A program made the translations under genes and the position numbers. Below, piece by piece: positions 25,923 through 37,599 of a DNA stretch of 64,000 bases. Position 1 is the first letter of the stretch; every line of letters begins with the position of its first letter. The notes below the pieces were generated by a model, which saw nothing but the letters and a program-made list of their open reading frames with translations, searched no databases and was not told the origin of the DNA. Source of the stretch: Letharia columbiana (lineage: Eukaryota > Ascomycota > Lecanoromycetes > Lecanorales > Parmeliaceae). Location: contig NW_023501044.1 of assembly GCF_014066305.1 (NCBI RefSeq), forward strand, positions 620,001-684,000, read 5' to 3'.

Positions 25923-28405
25923 ATGGATGTCACTGGGGGAGGGGACACTGCATCTCCCTACGAGAGTGATCGAGACGGTCCTGGGGATAACTCGAACGCT
26001 ACCCAGAACGCTTCCACCACCTTATTGAGCAATGGCGATTCCCCGTCTTCGCATGAAGACAACAAGTTCCAGAGTGCCATCTCGGCCTGGAGAAGTAGGG
26101 GTTGCCAAAAATGCTACATGACATGCCCTAGCTGATAGCTCCTTGTAGATATTAACCTGACCAAGCTCGTCCCAGAGCTCGATTCTACAGCCACCGATAT
26201 TGTTACACATCAACGAGATGCATTGTTGTCACGCAAGGATCTGGCGCAGAAGACGAAGGATTTCAGGAAGCTGGACGACGCTGCCAAGCTGGGGGAGTTC
26301 AAGGGTCTCTTGAAAGGTACTAACACTACATGAAAGCCCACCATCGTTCCCAGCTGAAAGTGAACAGCCTACCAGACCTTTATTGACCTCCTCACAAGTC
26401 ATGGAAAGACTACATCTTCGGCCTTCCTGCAAATTTACTCTTCTGTCTCCGAAGCCCCAGATCCGTACCCATTGCTTGAAGCATCTGTTGATGCGCTTTT
26501 GCTGTCTGAGGATACGCTTCCCAAGCTTACGTCTGAGAATGGACACCTCCAGAACAGTATCAGCAATCTTACGCAGCAGTTAGACAACTTGGACCGCCAA
26601 GTAGAGGAAGAACGTGCAGCTAGGAAGGCGCTAGAAGAATCACGAGATTCTAAGATCAAGGAGGTGGAAACCTCATGGAAGGCTGTAGTCGAAGAGAAGA
26701 AAGACAATTGGAAAGCCAAGGAACGAAGTATGGAAGAGAAGATTGAAAGCCAAGAACGTCTCATGAACGAGCTGAAAGCTAGCTACGAAGTTTCACAGCG
26801 CTTGGGCCAAGATGGAGACGGCGAGAATGAAGCCCATCACAGCTCTGCCAGCGCTGCTGAATTAGAGATTGTGAGCTCAGATCTCGACAGAACTAGCCAA
26901 CGCTTGGCTGAAGTTGAGGCAAGGAACGAGCAGTTGAGGGTGGAGCTTGCAGAAGCCTCCTCGAGTGCCCAGCGAAAGTCCGCTGTAGATGACGACCCCA
27001 ACAATGCACGTCTAAGGTCCGAAAACTCCGCGCTGTTGAGAAAATTGGACAAAATCAGGCTAGAAAAGGATTCAGAGACCAGGAAACGGGAAACTCGCAT
27101 CCGTACACTGGAGAAGAACGCTCAGATGCTAGAGCGTGATAGAGAAGGGCTGCGTGAGCGTGTACAATCATGGCGTGACTACGATGAAATCAAACAGGAG
27201 CTGGAGATTTTCAAGGTATAGTCTATTCTGATTGTCGCATGTAGCTTGCTGATCTGCGACAGTCAATCGAGTTCTCTACTCTCGACGAGGACGACGCCAG
27301 CCCGGTTGGCGATGGTGAGGGCAATAGCGATCTGAGTCCTGTCAACGGCGTGGTCTCAGGAGACAAAAAGGACTCGCTTGAACAGCTGCTGCTTGCAAGA
27401 AATAAAAAGCTAAGCAACGAAATGGCAGTGCTGAGAGTTTCGCATCAAGATCTGCAAAAGCAGCTGGAATGGATGCAGGAGACCATGTCAAACACGAACT
27501 CAGATCTAGAACATGCACAGAATCTGAACGCGACTCTGGAAACGGACCTGGTCAAAGTACAACAAGAGGCATCCAATGCCTTCCCTTCGTCGGCTATGTC
27601 TGTCGCCGGGACCTATACCTCTCGCTATCCGTCTTCATCGTACAATGCCAACTCTTTCCCGAGCCGCAAAGGTAGGGTATCTCCAACATCTTCGATCATA
27701 TCTGGCTTCGATCCACAAAGCACCTCTCGCAACACCTTGGATGCCATCCGAGCGGGTGAGCCTGTGGGTGGGGGCTCCGGAATCATGCCTATGATTCAAG
27801 CTCAGCGTGACCGGTTCAAGCAGAAGAACACGCAGTTAGAAGAAGAGCTCTCAAGACAATACAACACGGTCTCCTCCCTTCGGCAGGAAATTGCATCCCT
27901 GCAAAAGGACAATCTCAACCTCTACGAGAAATCTCGCTACGTTTCCACCTACAGTCGAGGTGTGCCAGCCTCATCAGCTTCGGCATACGCGCAGCCTCCA
28001 CAATCCACAGCAATATCAGTGTCTGCAGAGACACCTTCAGGCCTCTCTTTAGACCGCTACCGCTCGACGTACGAAGCTAACCTTTCTCCTTTCGCCGCTT
28101 TCCGTGGACGCGAGTCTACAAGGGCCTACAAACGGATGAGCCTTCCCGAACGCGTGGTCTTTTCCGTCACTCGCATGATTCTCGCCAACAGAACAAGCCG
28201 AAACCTGTTTGCGTTCTACTGCTTCTCATTACATATCTTGATATTCGTGATGCTTTACTGGATGCATTCTTTCGATGTTTCCAACCACGCAAGCAACCTT
28301 AGCGCGGCGGTCGACGTGATCGCGGCTGCAGGTGGCAATCCTGGAGCGGACGCGCAGCACGGCGGTTGGCTTCAAGAGGGATTTGAAGCTGGCGCAGGAA
28401 CGTGA
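25923..28405 (+). CDS. COY1: CASP-type Golgi membrane golgin (Coy1 homologue)
   Basis: Exons 25923..26094, 26149..26316, 26368..27215 and 27263..28405 give about 776 residues. The N-terminal CASP region (FQSAISAW, LTKLVPELDSTATDIVTHQR, KDFRKLDDAAKLGEFKGLLK) is followed by long coiled coils from about 60 to 520. The C-terminal CASP domain ends with SLPERVVFSVTRMILANRTS and one membrane span (about 706-728, NLFAFYCFSLHILIFVMLYW). This is the layout of a tail-anchored Golgi coiled-coil protein that tethers vesicles within the stack. The tail after the span is short and luminal. All introns are 47-54 nt and keep the frame. CASP is a splice form of the CUX1 gene in animals but a separate gene in fungi. 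Confidence 0.93.
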
Positions 28406-29015
28406 AAACGTAAGGAAGAAAATAAGGAGAAAGGCATCGTGTGTGGCACCGTTGCACTGGGGTTATGTCCGCCTGTCTGGGCCTTCCAACATCCACCGGT
28501 CCCCTGATGGGTATATACCCGGCAGCACACCTGCTTTGGAGCAGAGCAAGTATTTTGCGTCGAGCAAGCTTTCGCTGTGTTGTGTAACATTGGCGACTAG
28601 TAGCCCAGCGCTCACGAGTAACGAGCGAATGGTTTGGCCAGATGTCTTTGAAACGCCAACAGCCTCATCCAGCCTCCCAAAGCTCGAAATCATACCTTTG
28701 ATCTTGCATCGTTCAGGATTGGCCATTGATGCATCTAGAAGACGACGGAGTTTCACCACAGAAAGGGAGTACGGTGCGCTCAGAGATCGCATTTTTGGCC
28801 TAGAGTTGATACTGTGTTATTCAGTGTATGTAAAATGTACCTTTATGCATTCATCCATAAGTCTCTTATAACCGGCTTTTTGTGTCTTGTGCCTGTCAAC
28901 TGCGATTCTCGTGGACTTCAGCTCAGCAAAATCTAGCGACGTCGCCTGTTCTACGTACGTATAGTTTACGTATAGTTCCGCGACAGAAAGCTCTTGACTG
29001 TCCCAGCAGCTCTAT
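28406..29015. other. Intergenic stretch downstream of CASP
   Basis: The 610 nt hold no supported gene. Overlapping short frames on both strands lack a recognisable start, motif or splice context. Confidence 0.3.
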
Positions 29016-29832
29016 ATGGCCCCTGCAGCGATGCTTGTTACGGGGCGAATCCTGCCTTTGGTAAAGTTTGCGCAGCTTCTCTGGTTTCTGTTTGCTTTGC
29101 TTTCGACTCTACTGGCTTTGAGCTCCGCAGGTGAGTCATCCCTTTGGTGTTTCTTATTATGCCTAAATGGGACGCTTATCGATCTGTTGTTTCAGACTTT
29201 TCTGCGCAAGCACAACAGCCCAGTCCTCCAGCCCTAGCTTTATTTCCAGAAGACTCTGCAAAAGTGGCGATCGAACATCTGCAGGAGCAGGAGCCGCCCC
29301 TTCCTCGTCCACAAACACAACCATCAATGCCAGCGGAATCGCCACCACCAAACCGGCTGGCACTAGCTCCAAGCAACTCATACCTTGCGCTTCCCAAACA
29401 TGGCTCCGCAAAGCGATAACATACTTCAACAGTGACAGAACCTCGCAATTCCGCAGAACGATCTACCCATCTGCCTATTTCCCACCCAGCAGCAGAAGCA
29501 TCCCTTGCCCGGCCATCCGCAACTCCAGCAGCATATCTACCAGCGCGAGAAGCTTCTTTCGCAACCGCACCGACCAGTCCAGCATCTATTTCGCGATTGA
29601 CACTCTCCCGTCGCCGCGCGATCTGATCCTAAAGCCGCGGAGAACGGGAGCTCCCCAACCAAGGCTTGCGGTCAAGGCAACTCATCTCCAACTTGCAGCA
29701 GTCACGACACGCGGGGCACGTCTCATGTCCTCCACGTTATGCAAATCCGCCAATCTCACGTCTCGGACTGCTACAAGTAGGCACTTCGAGACATGGTCCT
29801 CCATCGGTGGAATATTCGGCAGGCCAGAGTGA
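29016..29832 (+). CDS. Possible small secreted protein, reading frame uncertain
   Basis: Exon 29016..29130 encodes a signal-peptide-like N-terminus (LPLVKFAQLLWFLFALLSTL, then LALSSA) and ends at a good donor, G|GTGAGT. Two acceptors fit. The one at 29218 leads to a Ser/Thr-rich, partly basic frame ending at 29832 (about 242 residues) with C-ending codons. The one at 29195 leads to a Pro/Gln-rich frame ending at 29419 (about 112 residues). The region is open in several frames, so neither is secure. No domain is recognised. A pseudogene is possible. Confidence 0.3.
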
Positions 29833-30403
29833 TCCGAGTGGCACCGTCCGGGTCCGCTTCAAGGCTCCAACGCGTCAAGACAGTCGGACGGAGTCCTTCG
29901 AGGATCGTCACCACTGGAAACAAGCAGCAGCAGCGGCGGCATTACTCCTGCAGCAGGAGCGACGAGCCTTTCAGATACGACTGCGTCCTCGCACACGGCG
30001 ATGGGCTGTGGGATTCACGTAGCAGGGTCTGAGGACCTATGGTTTGCTTTTCGTGGGTCCATAAAGTGTTTTTCTTTGATCTAAGCTCGACTTGTAGATA
30101 GACCATGGGAACGGTTCGTTGAACTTTCGCGTATTCTCGAGCTCAGCTGTCTAATATTCGTACGTTCTTATGATTTAATGATGTACTGTATTGGTCAGTC
30201 GGCGTGTTTGGAACATTAGAAGATTGATCATTTTATTTGATCGAGAGGTGGCTGTATCCATTTATATGATAGCTGTGTAGCCTCCATGCACGTTTGTGCT
30301 ACGCCAGAACGCCATGATATCTCGGGAGAACGCCATCCTAGTCATAGCCGGGAACCGAAATGGAAAAAGAGAACTGAGAAGGAGGCTTCGTCTCATGTAC
30401 ACA
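29833..30403. other. Intergenic stretch
   Basis: Open frames continue to about 30020 (Gln/Ala-rich or Ser/Thr-rich depending on frame) without a supported start. The rest is AT-richer and shows no gene. Confidence 0.3.
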
Positions 30404-31262
30404 TCATGCAAAAAACCAATATTCCGCGGCATACTGCCTCGAGAAGGCCGTGGGCATCCCTGCACACGTCGCTGGCGCAGCACCCCCTGCAGTATTGACC
30501 CTATAGATCTCCTTCACGCTGGGCACCAGGTCCTTTTGCTCAATCGTCAGTGGAGCGACTGGGCTCTCCACTTCCAACTTTAGCCAGGGAACGGCTTTGC
30601 TTCCATCCGGTCCGATGGCGGCAGTAGCTGGCGCTGTAACGTTGGAGGTCTTTTTCGAGAAGAAGATGCCGTAATTTGTGGTGTCCCAGACGAGGTTAAA
30701 GGTTGGTGTAGTGCTGTCGGTGAAGTAATGGTGGCCGGAAATCACCGAGCTGGATCCGAGGGGATGTATGGGCTTGCTGTCGCTTGCATTGGGGTTGGAG
30801 TTCGCCACGGCGACTGCAGGGGCGTTATTGAGAACGTAGGGGGATTCCCGCCAGGTATGGGGACGCTGGCCATGCAGGTGGTGTTGTAGAGATTAGCAAC
30901 GGCGCCAAGGGCAATTGGGACGTCCGAAGAGCCAGCGTCGAGAGGGCAAGTGTAGTTCTAGGCGCATTAGTAAAGGAAGCAATAGGGGAAGAAGATATTT
31001 CCCGAACGCTTACTTGTAATCCACGTCCGAGTGCAACATGATAGACAGTAAGACCTTGAGAAGGCGGGGGCAGCGTGGATGAAGGCATGGCTGAATTGGC
31101 TGGAGTAACGCATGTGAATGTGGAGGTCGCTGCCAGGACGCGTTTAATGCCTCCGACATAATCTCGATAGGGTTGTGCCCATGGCTCGTGATGCCACGGC
31201 CCTATTGCCGCTGCTGATGCTAAGCAGGCTAGTGAGGAGAGGAGGAGCAGTTGTGAGTACAT
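30404..31262 (-). pseudogene. DUF3455 family secreted protein gene with an apparent 1-nt frameshift
   Basis: Exon 1 (31014..31262) gives a signal peptide (MYSQLLLLSSLACLASAAA) and a conserved start, TVYHVALGRGLQ. A 56-nt intron (30958..31013) follows. Exon 2 continues NYTCPLDAGSSDVPIALGAV and ends with the family hallmarks SGHHYFTDSTTPTFNL, KAVPWLKL, KEIYRVNTAGG and QYAAEYWF. Between TTCMAS and SPYVLNN the frame changes by one base; the coding length (803 nt) is one base short of a multiple of three. The break lies at or near the four-base G run at 30859-30862 on the plus strand. It may be a sequencing error or a real disabling mutation. The family is common in secreted fungal proteins; its function is unknown. 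Confidence 0.75.
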
Positions 31263-32893
31263 TGTGTAGAGAGTAGGAGAGGTTTAGAGAAGGGAGAAGT
31301 CTAAGATGCCTTGGACACTGCCAGGTGGGGGATTTAGTAGAGTAGTAGATGGATTGTAAAGATGTGAAAGGTCTCGATGCGGAGGCAAGAGTGACTCGGG
31401 GAGAGAGAGATATGGTGAGAGGACATTGGAGGCCATGATGAATGTTATGTGTATTATGTATGTTATTTATGCTGCGAGATGTTTCTATTTTTGTCCAGCG
31501 ACAAGCGACGCAACTGGTCTTTGAAAGTAGGACTACCTTAAGGTAAGGTATTTAAGGTAAGTAGCAGGAGCGAGATAGAAGCCAAGAATCGAGCCAAGAA
31601 TCAAGATTCTGAACGAGGCGTCGAGTGGACAGCTAAAAACAGAGCCAGCGGTAACCCACGGCCGGCTACATTAGTCAAAAGTCAAATATCACATCAGCAT
31701 GGCCGGCGGCTGTAAGTACTAAAGTAAAGTATAGTAGAGTCTGAGTGTATCAGGTAAGTAGAGACGAGCGTACTTTACTTAGGTACTTGAGCTTGTGGAG
31801 GGAGCAAACTGCCGATTGGATGATTGACGTGAATTAAGGTTTTTGGGTTCTTTATTTTTGGCTTGGCCCTGGCGGCTAGAACTACCTTACTTAAAGCATT
31901 CCATCCTACTCATAAAGTATACTCCCACTTTCTCCAACATCTTTCTCTTTCCCCCACTCCACGCATAAAACAATCAGATGGCCATATAGAACATTCTATA
32001 CTTACACCTTCAAATCTGCTCGTCTTCAATATATTTTTGCAAGTCTTTCCGAGGTGTGATTGGTCATGGATGCACCGCTAATGCAAAGATCGACCCGGGC
32101 GGTTAGGTAGACTGTCCTTTAGACTGCTCTCTCGGATGATCATCAAACGGGTCAGACTTTTTTTTTTTTACGAGTCTTTTTGCTGACCGTCGACCGGTAG
32201 CCAATCAATTTATTATCAGCACATTCTAAACGCCGTCCTTCGCCTTCCTTCGCCTTGGCTGCATCAAGGATCATCATCAACTCTTCCATGCACATAGGCA
32301 GCAGGCTCGACAAAATCAAAGAGGTCAAGTACGAATATGCGGCTCGGCGGGTGTGGAATTCGAATCATGTCCTGTAGATTTGTCTGTTGGAGTGAATTGT
32401 AAAACTGCAAGCGGCGCTCGTCCAAGTGGCCTCACGGCCTCATGGCCTGAATCTGCTGGCGGAGGCTGTTTCGAAAAGAGAAGAAAGGTCAAACTGTAAT
32501 TGCCCATCCTGTTAGCCAACACCATATCTCGCCTCTGACCATCTCGACTTTACAACGCTCTGGTACCATCCACGCATCTCAGTCGGTCATCATTGGAACA
32601 ATGAATCTGTGAAATTGTCTTGGCATTTTTGACCATGGCTTGTGTTTCACATGAGGACGATACAGCGACTTCTTCCCTTTGTGCCGGACATGAAGCATCA
32701 GGGACAGCCTGAGATCGCCTCTTCAACGGAGGTTTCGTACTGTACTAGGACTTACCTCCTGGATTGCAGAGAGAAATGCTTGCGTGCATTGCGCTGCAGG
32801 CTTACGGGCTCTTCAACTTCGGGCTACTGGTAGGTCGTTTGGTGACAGTTTTTTCCCTACTGAAGTATCATTACATAGAAAGAGAAACATGAT
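31263..32893. other. Long intergenic stretch with TACCTTAAGGTA-like sequences
   Basis: No gene is supported in these 1.6 kb. Clusters of TACCTTA/TAAGGTA words occur at about 31532-31564, 31721-31790 and 31876-31890, and there is a ten-base T run near 32159-32169. The left part is the promoter of the DUF3455 gene. Confidence 0.4.
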
Positions 32894-34164
32894 TCAGTCA
32901 ACATCTGGCACGGGCAAACCATGAACCAGCTTCACCTTTCTTCCCAGATCGGCCAACGCTTTCTTACTTCGCTCATCTCGTAGGTCTGAAGCCTCAATAT
33001 CCGATACGAGCACAAAGTCATGCTCCAATACTGCAGATCCAATTTCCACGTCATACTCTTTGGCAATCATCTTGTCAGCAGGATGGAATTCAACAAGGAG
33101 TGATTCCTTGACTCCAAATACAGCATCTGACGTCTCGTAAGGGTCACCGCGTGTGTACAACGCTGTGATCAAGTGGTCGTATCCCGGTCTCTCGAACATG
33201 AAATGCATGTGCGCTGGTCTGAACGGATGGCGTTGCAGCTTCTCGAGGAGCTTTCCCACTGGGCCATCGTGAGGAATTGGGTAGGAAACTGGCTTGATGG
33301 CCTTGAACCAGAAGTTGCCATCCTGATCACTTTTCATGACGCATCTCCCGTCTGGACCTTCTCGGTCCGCGTATTGGACGTCGTAGTGCCCTGAAGAGTC
33401 CGTTTCCCAGATATCAATCTTCACATCGGGGACAGGCTTGCCGTGCGAGTCCTTGATAGTGCAAAGGACTAAGCAAGACTCGCCTTGGGCATCATGGGAC
33501 ATTGCGTCGCCATGCGCCATATCCTCCGCTTCGTGTGAGTGGAAGGGGCCAAGAACAGATCCTTCGGTGGAACGGGCCGGCTTGGGGTGGTCTATGCTAT
33601 CAACGAGCAGAGAAAGGCCAAGGATATCAGAGAGAAGTATGAACTCCTGGAAGATATATGGTCAGCGTGAAAGTGGCGTGTGTTGTAAATAAGCAAGCAC
33701 ACTGCCAGAAAAGGTCGCGGTTGCCATGGTAAAAGTCCATGAGAATACGAATGACGGGGTTGGTTTTCCACAATGAAGCCTGCTCAAACTGCTTCTACCC
33801 ATTGATGGCCAGTCACTTCGGCTTGCCACCATCTATCGTGTAATATATGGCGCTGGCCACCACCTATGACTGCCACTTCTTCGGAAAGCTTGCTAAGACA
33901 ACGCCCTTGGAGATATATGGAGCCTACCTGTCGGACGTCGCTGGAAATTTGACCCACAGCAGTCAGGAATTCCAATGCAGCCATCCATTCTTTCGTACTC
34001 AGTCTTGTTTCCCTCGCGAAGTCGTGAAGGTGTGTGACCAGCCGCTCGAGGACGTAGGTGAGACGAGGATCTGAACTTTGGGAATTGATGCGGATAGTGT
34101 TCTCGGTGATGTTATCGATGGTCAAGTCCTTCATTGGAGGTACCTTGGCTTTTGAGGGATCCAT
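32894..34164 (-). CDS. Intradiol ring-cleavage dioxygenase (catechol/hydroxyquinol type)
   Basis: Exons 33928..34164 and 32894..33646 encode about 329 residues, typical of fungal intradiol dioxygenases. The N-terminal helical domain (RLVTHLHDFARETRLSTKEW, about 30-75) is joined by an in-frame splice (SDVRQ to EFILLSDILGLSLL). The catalytic beta-sandwich carries the Fe(III) ligand set: the two Tyr are expected in SGHYDVQY and VSYPIP, and the two His lie in RPAHMHF. The enzyme opens catechol-type rings between the two hydroxyls, feeding the beta-ketoadipate route. The exact substrate cannot be read from sequence. The intron is long (281 nt) and starts and ends near 13-nt imperfect direct repeats. 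A second in-frame ATG lies ten codons downstream. Confidence 0.92.
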
Positions 34165-34739
34165 TCTTGAAGTTGAGCGGCTCCTTTGGGTCTTTGTAAA
34201 TATGTTTGATGTTTTGGGAGAGATTCGCAGGGAGGAGCTCACGGACTTCTTTTCTTCTTCTTAATGACAACCGGGCTCTAACCTGACCTCTTAAAGGATG
34301 CATTATTTATAGAATATGAGGACTTATTATGTTTGTGAGACAGCCAATTGAAGAAATTGGCGGCGGGGTCGGGATGACGGAAAGATGATTCGGCAAAAGA
34401 CAATTGCCCTCAGTCTCTCGGACCTTCCGATCCGGGCGGGCCGAGCCGAAGATAGCTTTGATTCGCTCCGAGGGCCAGCAAGGCTGTGAGCCCACAAGAG
34501 CCCACAAGACAAGCACAAGCACAGGCAATCATCAGCATTCGACCATGAAAGCAAGGCACACAACAACTTATCTTATAAGCACCATAAAATAAAGCAAGAA
34601 GTAGAGTGGTCCTCATATTGTCACAAAAAGCATTAGCATCATCATTATCATTATCATTACGGAATCATGCTGACACTCCATCATCTTTCATGCAACTTAT
34701 CGCTCAAGTAGCGACTGGTCCACACCACCGCCCATCGCT
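34165..34739. promoter_or_regulatory. Divergent promoter region, dioxygenase / CDF transporter
   Basis: The 575 nt separate two divergent genes. A short ATC/ATT repeat lies at about 34633-34660, just upstream of the transporter. No other site was recognised. Confidence 0.35.
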
Positions 34740-36107
34740 ATGGCCGACCTCCCCAATACTATACCAATGTATCCCAATCCAGCCCATAGCCAGCCTCCAA
34801 GATCCGACACTCCAACAGCCCCAACGAGTAAAACCCCAGCAGTCACTACCGCTCAACGAGCCACAAGTACTGCCTTCGAATCTGCCAAGCCCAGCTCCAA
34901 CGACAACGACCCCATACCTCGCCATCCCACTAATTCCTCGTCGGATGAAGAGAACCAGCCTCCGGATTACTCCCATGACAATGACCCCTACCAGCTCTCT
35001 ACGAAGCTCAAAACCGACAGCGAGATCGAGGCAATACGTGCAAATACCTCTCGGAAAAGAGATGGCTACGGTCCTATCACTCTGAACAAAGAGGCGCACA
35101 AGGCTAAGAAACTTCAGGACTTCTATGAGAATCAGAACGAAAATATCCAGAAATGGCTCAAGCCCGTCGACGAGCACATAAGGCTGGCTAAAATCTTCCA
35201 AGGGGAAAACCATCTCAAGTACCAGATCGCTGTGCGAGGCTCTTTCGTCGCTAACCTCCTCCTCGCTGTCCTGCAGACCTATGCCGCCATTTCTGCTGGC
35301 AGTTCGCTCTCCTTGTTCACCACCATGGCCGACGCCATTTTCGATCCTATGTCCAACATCACCCTCATCGTCTGCAATCGCGCCGTCAAAAGAGTCGACC
35401 CTCGAAGATTCCCCTCGGGCAAAGCTCGTATCGAAACCGCGGGAAACATCGTGTTCTGCTTCCTTATGACCGCCGTCTCCTGGATCATCATTGTTCTATC
35501 CCTCATGGAGCTGAAACAAGGCACTTCAGAAAAGACGAAACCCCTACATCTACCCTCTGTAATAGCGGTGGCCATCGCAGGTGTTACAAAGCTCGCGCTG
35601 TTTTGCTACTGCTGGACCCTGCGTAACGTCTATTCTCAGATCCGTATTCTCTGGGAAGATCACCGCAATGACCTTTTCATTAACGGCTTTGGTCTCCTCA
35701 CTTCCGTCGGTGGCAGTAAATTGAAGTGGTGGATCGATCCGATGGGCGCTATCATGCTTTCTTGCTTGATCTCATACCTCTGGCTCTCTACCGCCTACTC
35801 AGAGTTTCAGCTCCTCATCGGTGTAACAGCAGACACGCAAATGCAGCAATGGATCACCTACATCTCCATGACGCATTCTCCCGCCATCGTTGCCATTGAC
35901 ACCGTTCGGGCCTACCACTCCGGTCCGCGGATCATAGTGGAAGTCGATATTGTCATGGACTCCTCGGAGACCTTGCGCACTACGCACGACGTGGCTGAAG
36001 CGCTACAGATGAAGCTGGAAAGTTTGCCGCATGTTGAGAGGGCATATGTGCACATTGACTTTGAGACGAGCCACAAACCGGAGCATTTCTTGAAGAAAGA
36101 ATTGTAG
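34740..36107 (+). CDS. Cation diffusion facilitator (CDF) metal transporter
   Basis: A single exon encodes 455 residues. The first 150 are disordered and cytosolic (Pro/Ser/Asn-rich, then basic). The membrane domain (about 165-365) shows CDF helices: ANLLLAVLQTYAAISAGSSL, SLFTTMADAIFDPMSNI, IVFCFLMTAVSWIIIVLSLM, VIAVAIAGVTKLALFCYCW and PMGAIMLSCLISYLWLS. The metal site of helix 2 reads DAIFD, and the helix 5 region keeps HRNDLFING. The spacing DxxxD/HxxxD is that of the manganese-type CDFs. The C-terminal cytosolic domain (PHVERAYVHIDFE) is complete. It probably moves Mn(II) or a similar ion into an organelle or out of the cell; the ion is inferred. Confidence 0.9.
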   Translation: MADLPNTIPMYPNPAHSQPPRSDTPTAPTSKTPAVTTAQRATSTAFESAKPSSNDNDPIPRHPTNSSSDEENQPPDYSHDNDPYQLSTKLKTDSEIEAIRANTSRKRDGYGPITLNKEAHKAKKLQDFYENQNENIQKWLKPVDEHIRLAKIFQGENHLKYQIAVRGSFVANLLLAVLQTYAAISAGSSLSLFTTMADAIFDPMSNITLIVCNRAVKRVDPRRFPSGKARIETAGNIVFCFLMTAVSWIIIVLSLMELKQGTSEKTKPLHLPSVIAVAIAGVTKLALFCYCWTLRNVYSQIRILWEDHRNDLFINGFGLLTSVGGSKLKWWIDPMGAIMLSCLISYLWLSTAYSEFQLLIGVTADTQMQQWITYISMTHSPAIVAIDTVRAYHSGPRIIVEVDIVMDSSETLRTTHDVAEALQMKLESLPHVERAYVHIDFETSHKPEHFLKKEL

Positions 36108-36461
36108 TGGTCTGTGTGTGATTGACGTCCAGTTTACGATTGAGAGGTCGCTGCTTGATATTGCTAGCCCATGGGACATTGGAGATTTGCTATTGGGAGT
36201 TGCGGAAGCTATATAGACTTGGTATAGAGAGATACGCGGATTGAATGACAACGACTTTCGCATGGACACTCTTTTGCAACGAAGCCCAGGCGCAAGCTCG
36301 ATCTGTCGCGATCACGCTGCCTGAAATTGGCAATTTCATGCACTGGTGCCGTCTGCTTCTCGAACAAGTAGCGGATGCAAGCCGCGGTGTTGATAAGTTG
36401 TACGTGATCTAGAGCCTAAACACTCAATGGACTATCGTCCGCTCCTCTTTGCTCCTGTTCA
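36108..36461. other. Intergenic stretch downstream of the CDF gene
   Basis: The 354 nt show no supported gene or repeat. Confidence 0.3.
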
Positions 36462-36881
36462 TTAACATTCCCACGAACACCGCTTATTCGAAAGCTGCCC
36501 CCTGACTGTTGAGCCGTTGGGCAGCCCACCTATCGCAGACCTCAGCATCTCAATCCTTGCATTCACCATAGCAAAATTCACCGTGACGGTAGCCCACTTT
36601 GCAGAAGTCGCCAGTAGCTTCGACGCCGTAGTCGATGTCGAAATACCCACTTTCTGGTCCTCCAAGGTCTCTCCCCTCGTAAGACTAGGATTTTTAACAT
36701 CGACTTTCGACATATGCTTCTTATGATAGGGTGGATACCGAAAGCTACACAGGCATTCGAACCAGCCGGGCACAGGTACGGCAGGACGGTGATGCGTGAA
36801 GGCCTCGAAGCCGCATTTGCCTTGGTAAGCATCACTGCCCCCGCCGAAGGAAGTGTTCTCGACAACGGCGTGGAGCATGAT
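36462..36881 (-). CDS. Hypothetical short ORF, doubtful
   Basis: A frame of about 139 codons from an ATG at 36881 (MLHAVVENTSFGGGSD) to 36462 has fungal-like codon use, seven Cys and a Ser/Thr-rich middle. It has no signal peptide or known domain. The opposite strand is also open over part of it. It may be a fragment of an older gene; upstream sequence offers no clear exon. Confidence 0.25.
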   Translation of the reverse strand: MMLHAVVENTSFGGGSDAYQGKCGFEAFTHHRPAVPVPGWFECLCSFRYPPYHKKHMSKVDVKNPSLTRGETLEDQKVGISTSTTASKLLATSAKWATVTVNFAMVNARIEMLRSAIGGLPNGSTVRGQLSNKRCSWEC

Positions 36882-37599
36882 CTCCAAGTTTTGGGAAACC
36901 GTTAAGACTTCTTGAAATTGGGATTCGAGTCACAAATAGGACCTTGGAGAGTGAAGGGCTCTCGAAACATGTTTTACGGCAAAAATAGGGAATGAATGAG
37001 TGGAAAAGGCAAAAGGCTTGCGCAAGAAAGCTCGGGTCATTATTCCAGCTGAGTGCAAAAGGTTTTACATCGTTGACCGTCACACCTCCTGACGAGGTCT
37101 TTGGGAGGACTGGTGCATGTTAGATTCCAGGGAACTTGGCTCAGAGGATTGAAAGATAAGTAACCAATGCAAGAGGATCGTGGTCAGATACTTTCGTCAA
37201 TCTCTTTTTTGTCCGTGCTGAAGATTTCTAAGTTCAAATGCCATTTCCGCCAAAAAATTGACTCGATCTTGCCTGATTTGAAGATTTTGTGAAGGGTTGA
37301 ATGCGTAGCGTCGAGCTGATCTGGCGTGGTGTAGGGAGCGATGCCGGGTGTGCAGAGTCGCGATTGGTGAAGGTGAAGGTGAAGATGAAGAAGAAGAAGC
37401 TAGATGGTAGGTCCTAAAGAGCCTCGTTTCGTGTCCGAATCCGGGCATTTTAACCTAAGTTCTACACATATATGGTAAGAATTACAGACAAGGTTTCTGA
37501 ATTGTATGACGGGGCACCAAACCTCATGAACCCAAATTCAATGTTCATGCCAAGGACATGCACCATATGTACGACCGTCAAAACCGCAAGAGAGCTACT
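36882..37599. other. Intergenic stretch upstream of nothing recognisable
   Basis: Both neighbours point left, so this is the 3' side of the dehydrogenase gene. A GAAGGTGAAG/GAAGAAG-rich stretch lies at about 37368-37400. No gene is supported. Confidence 0.3.

Noticed and set aside
37197..37448. Ser/His/Arg-rich minus-strand frame of about 83 codons
   Set aside because: Low-complexity composition from a GAAGGTGAAG-type repeat, no start context or domain.
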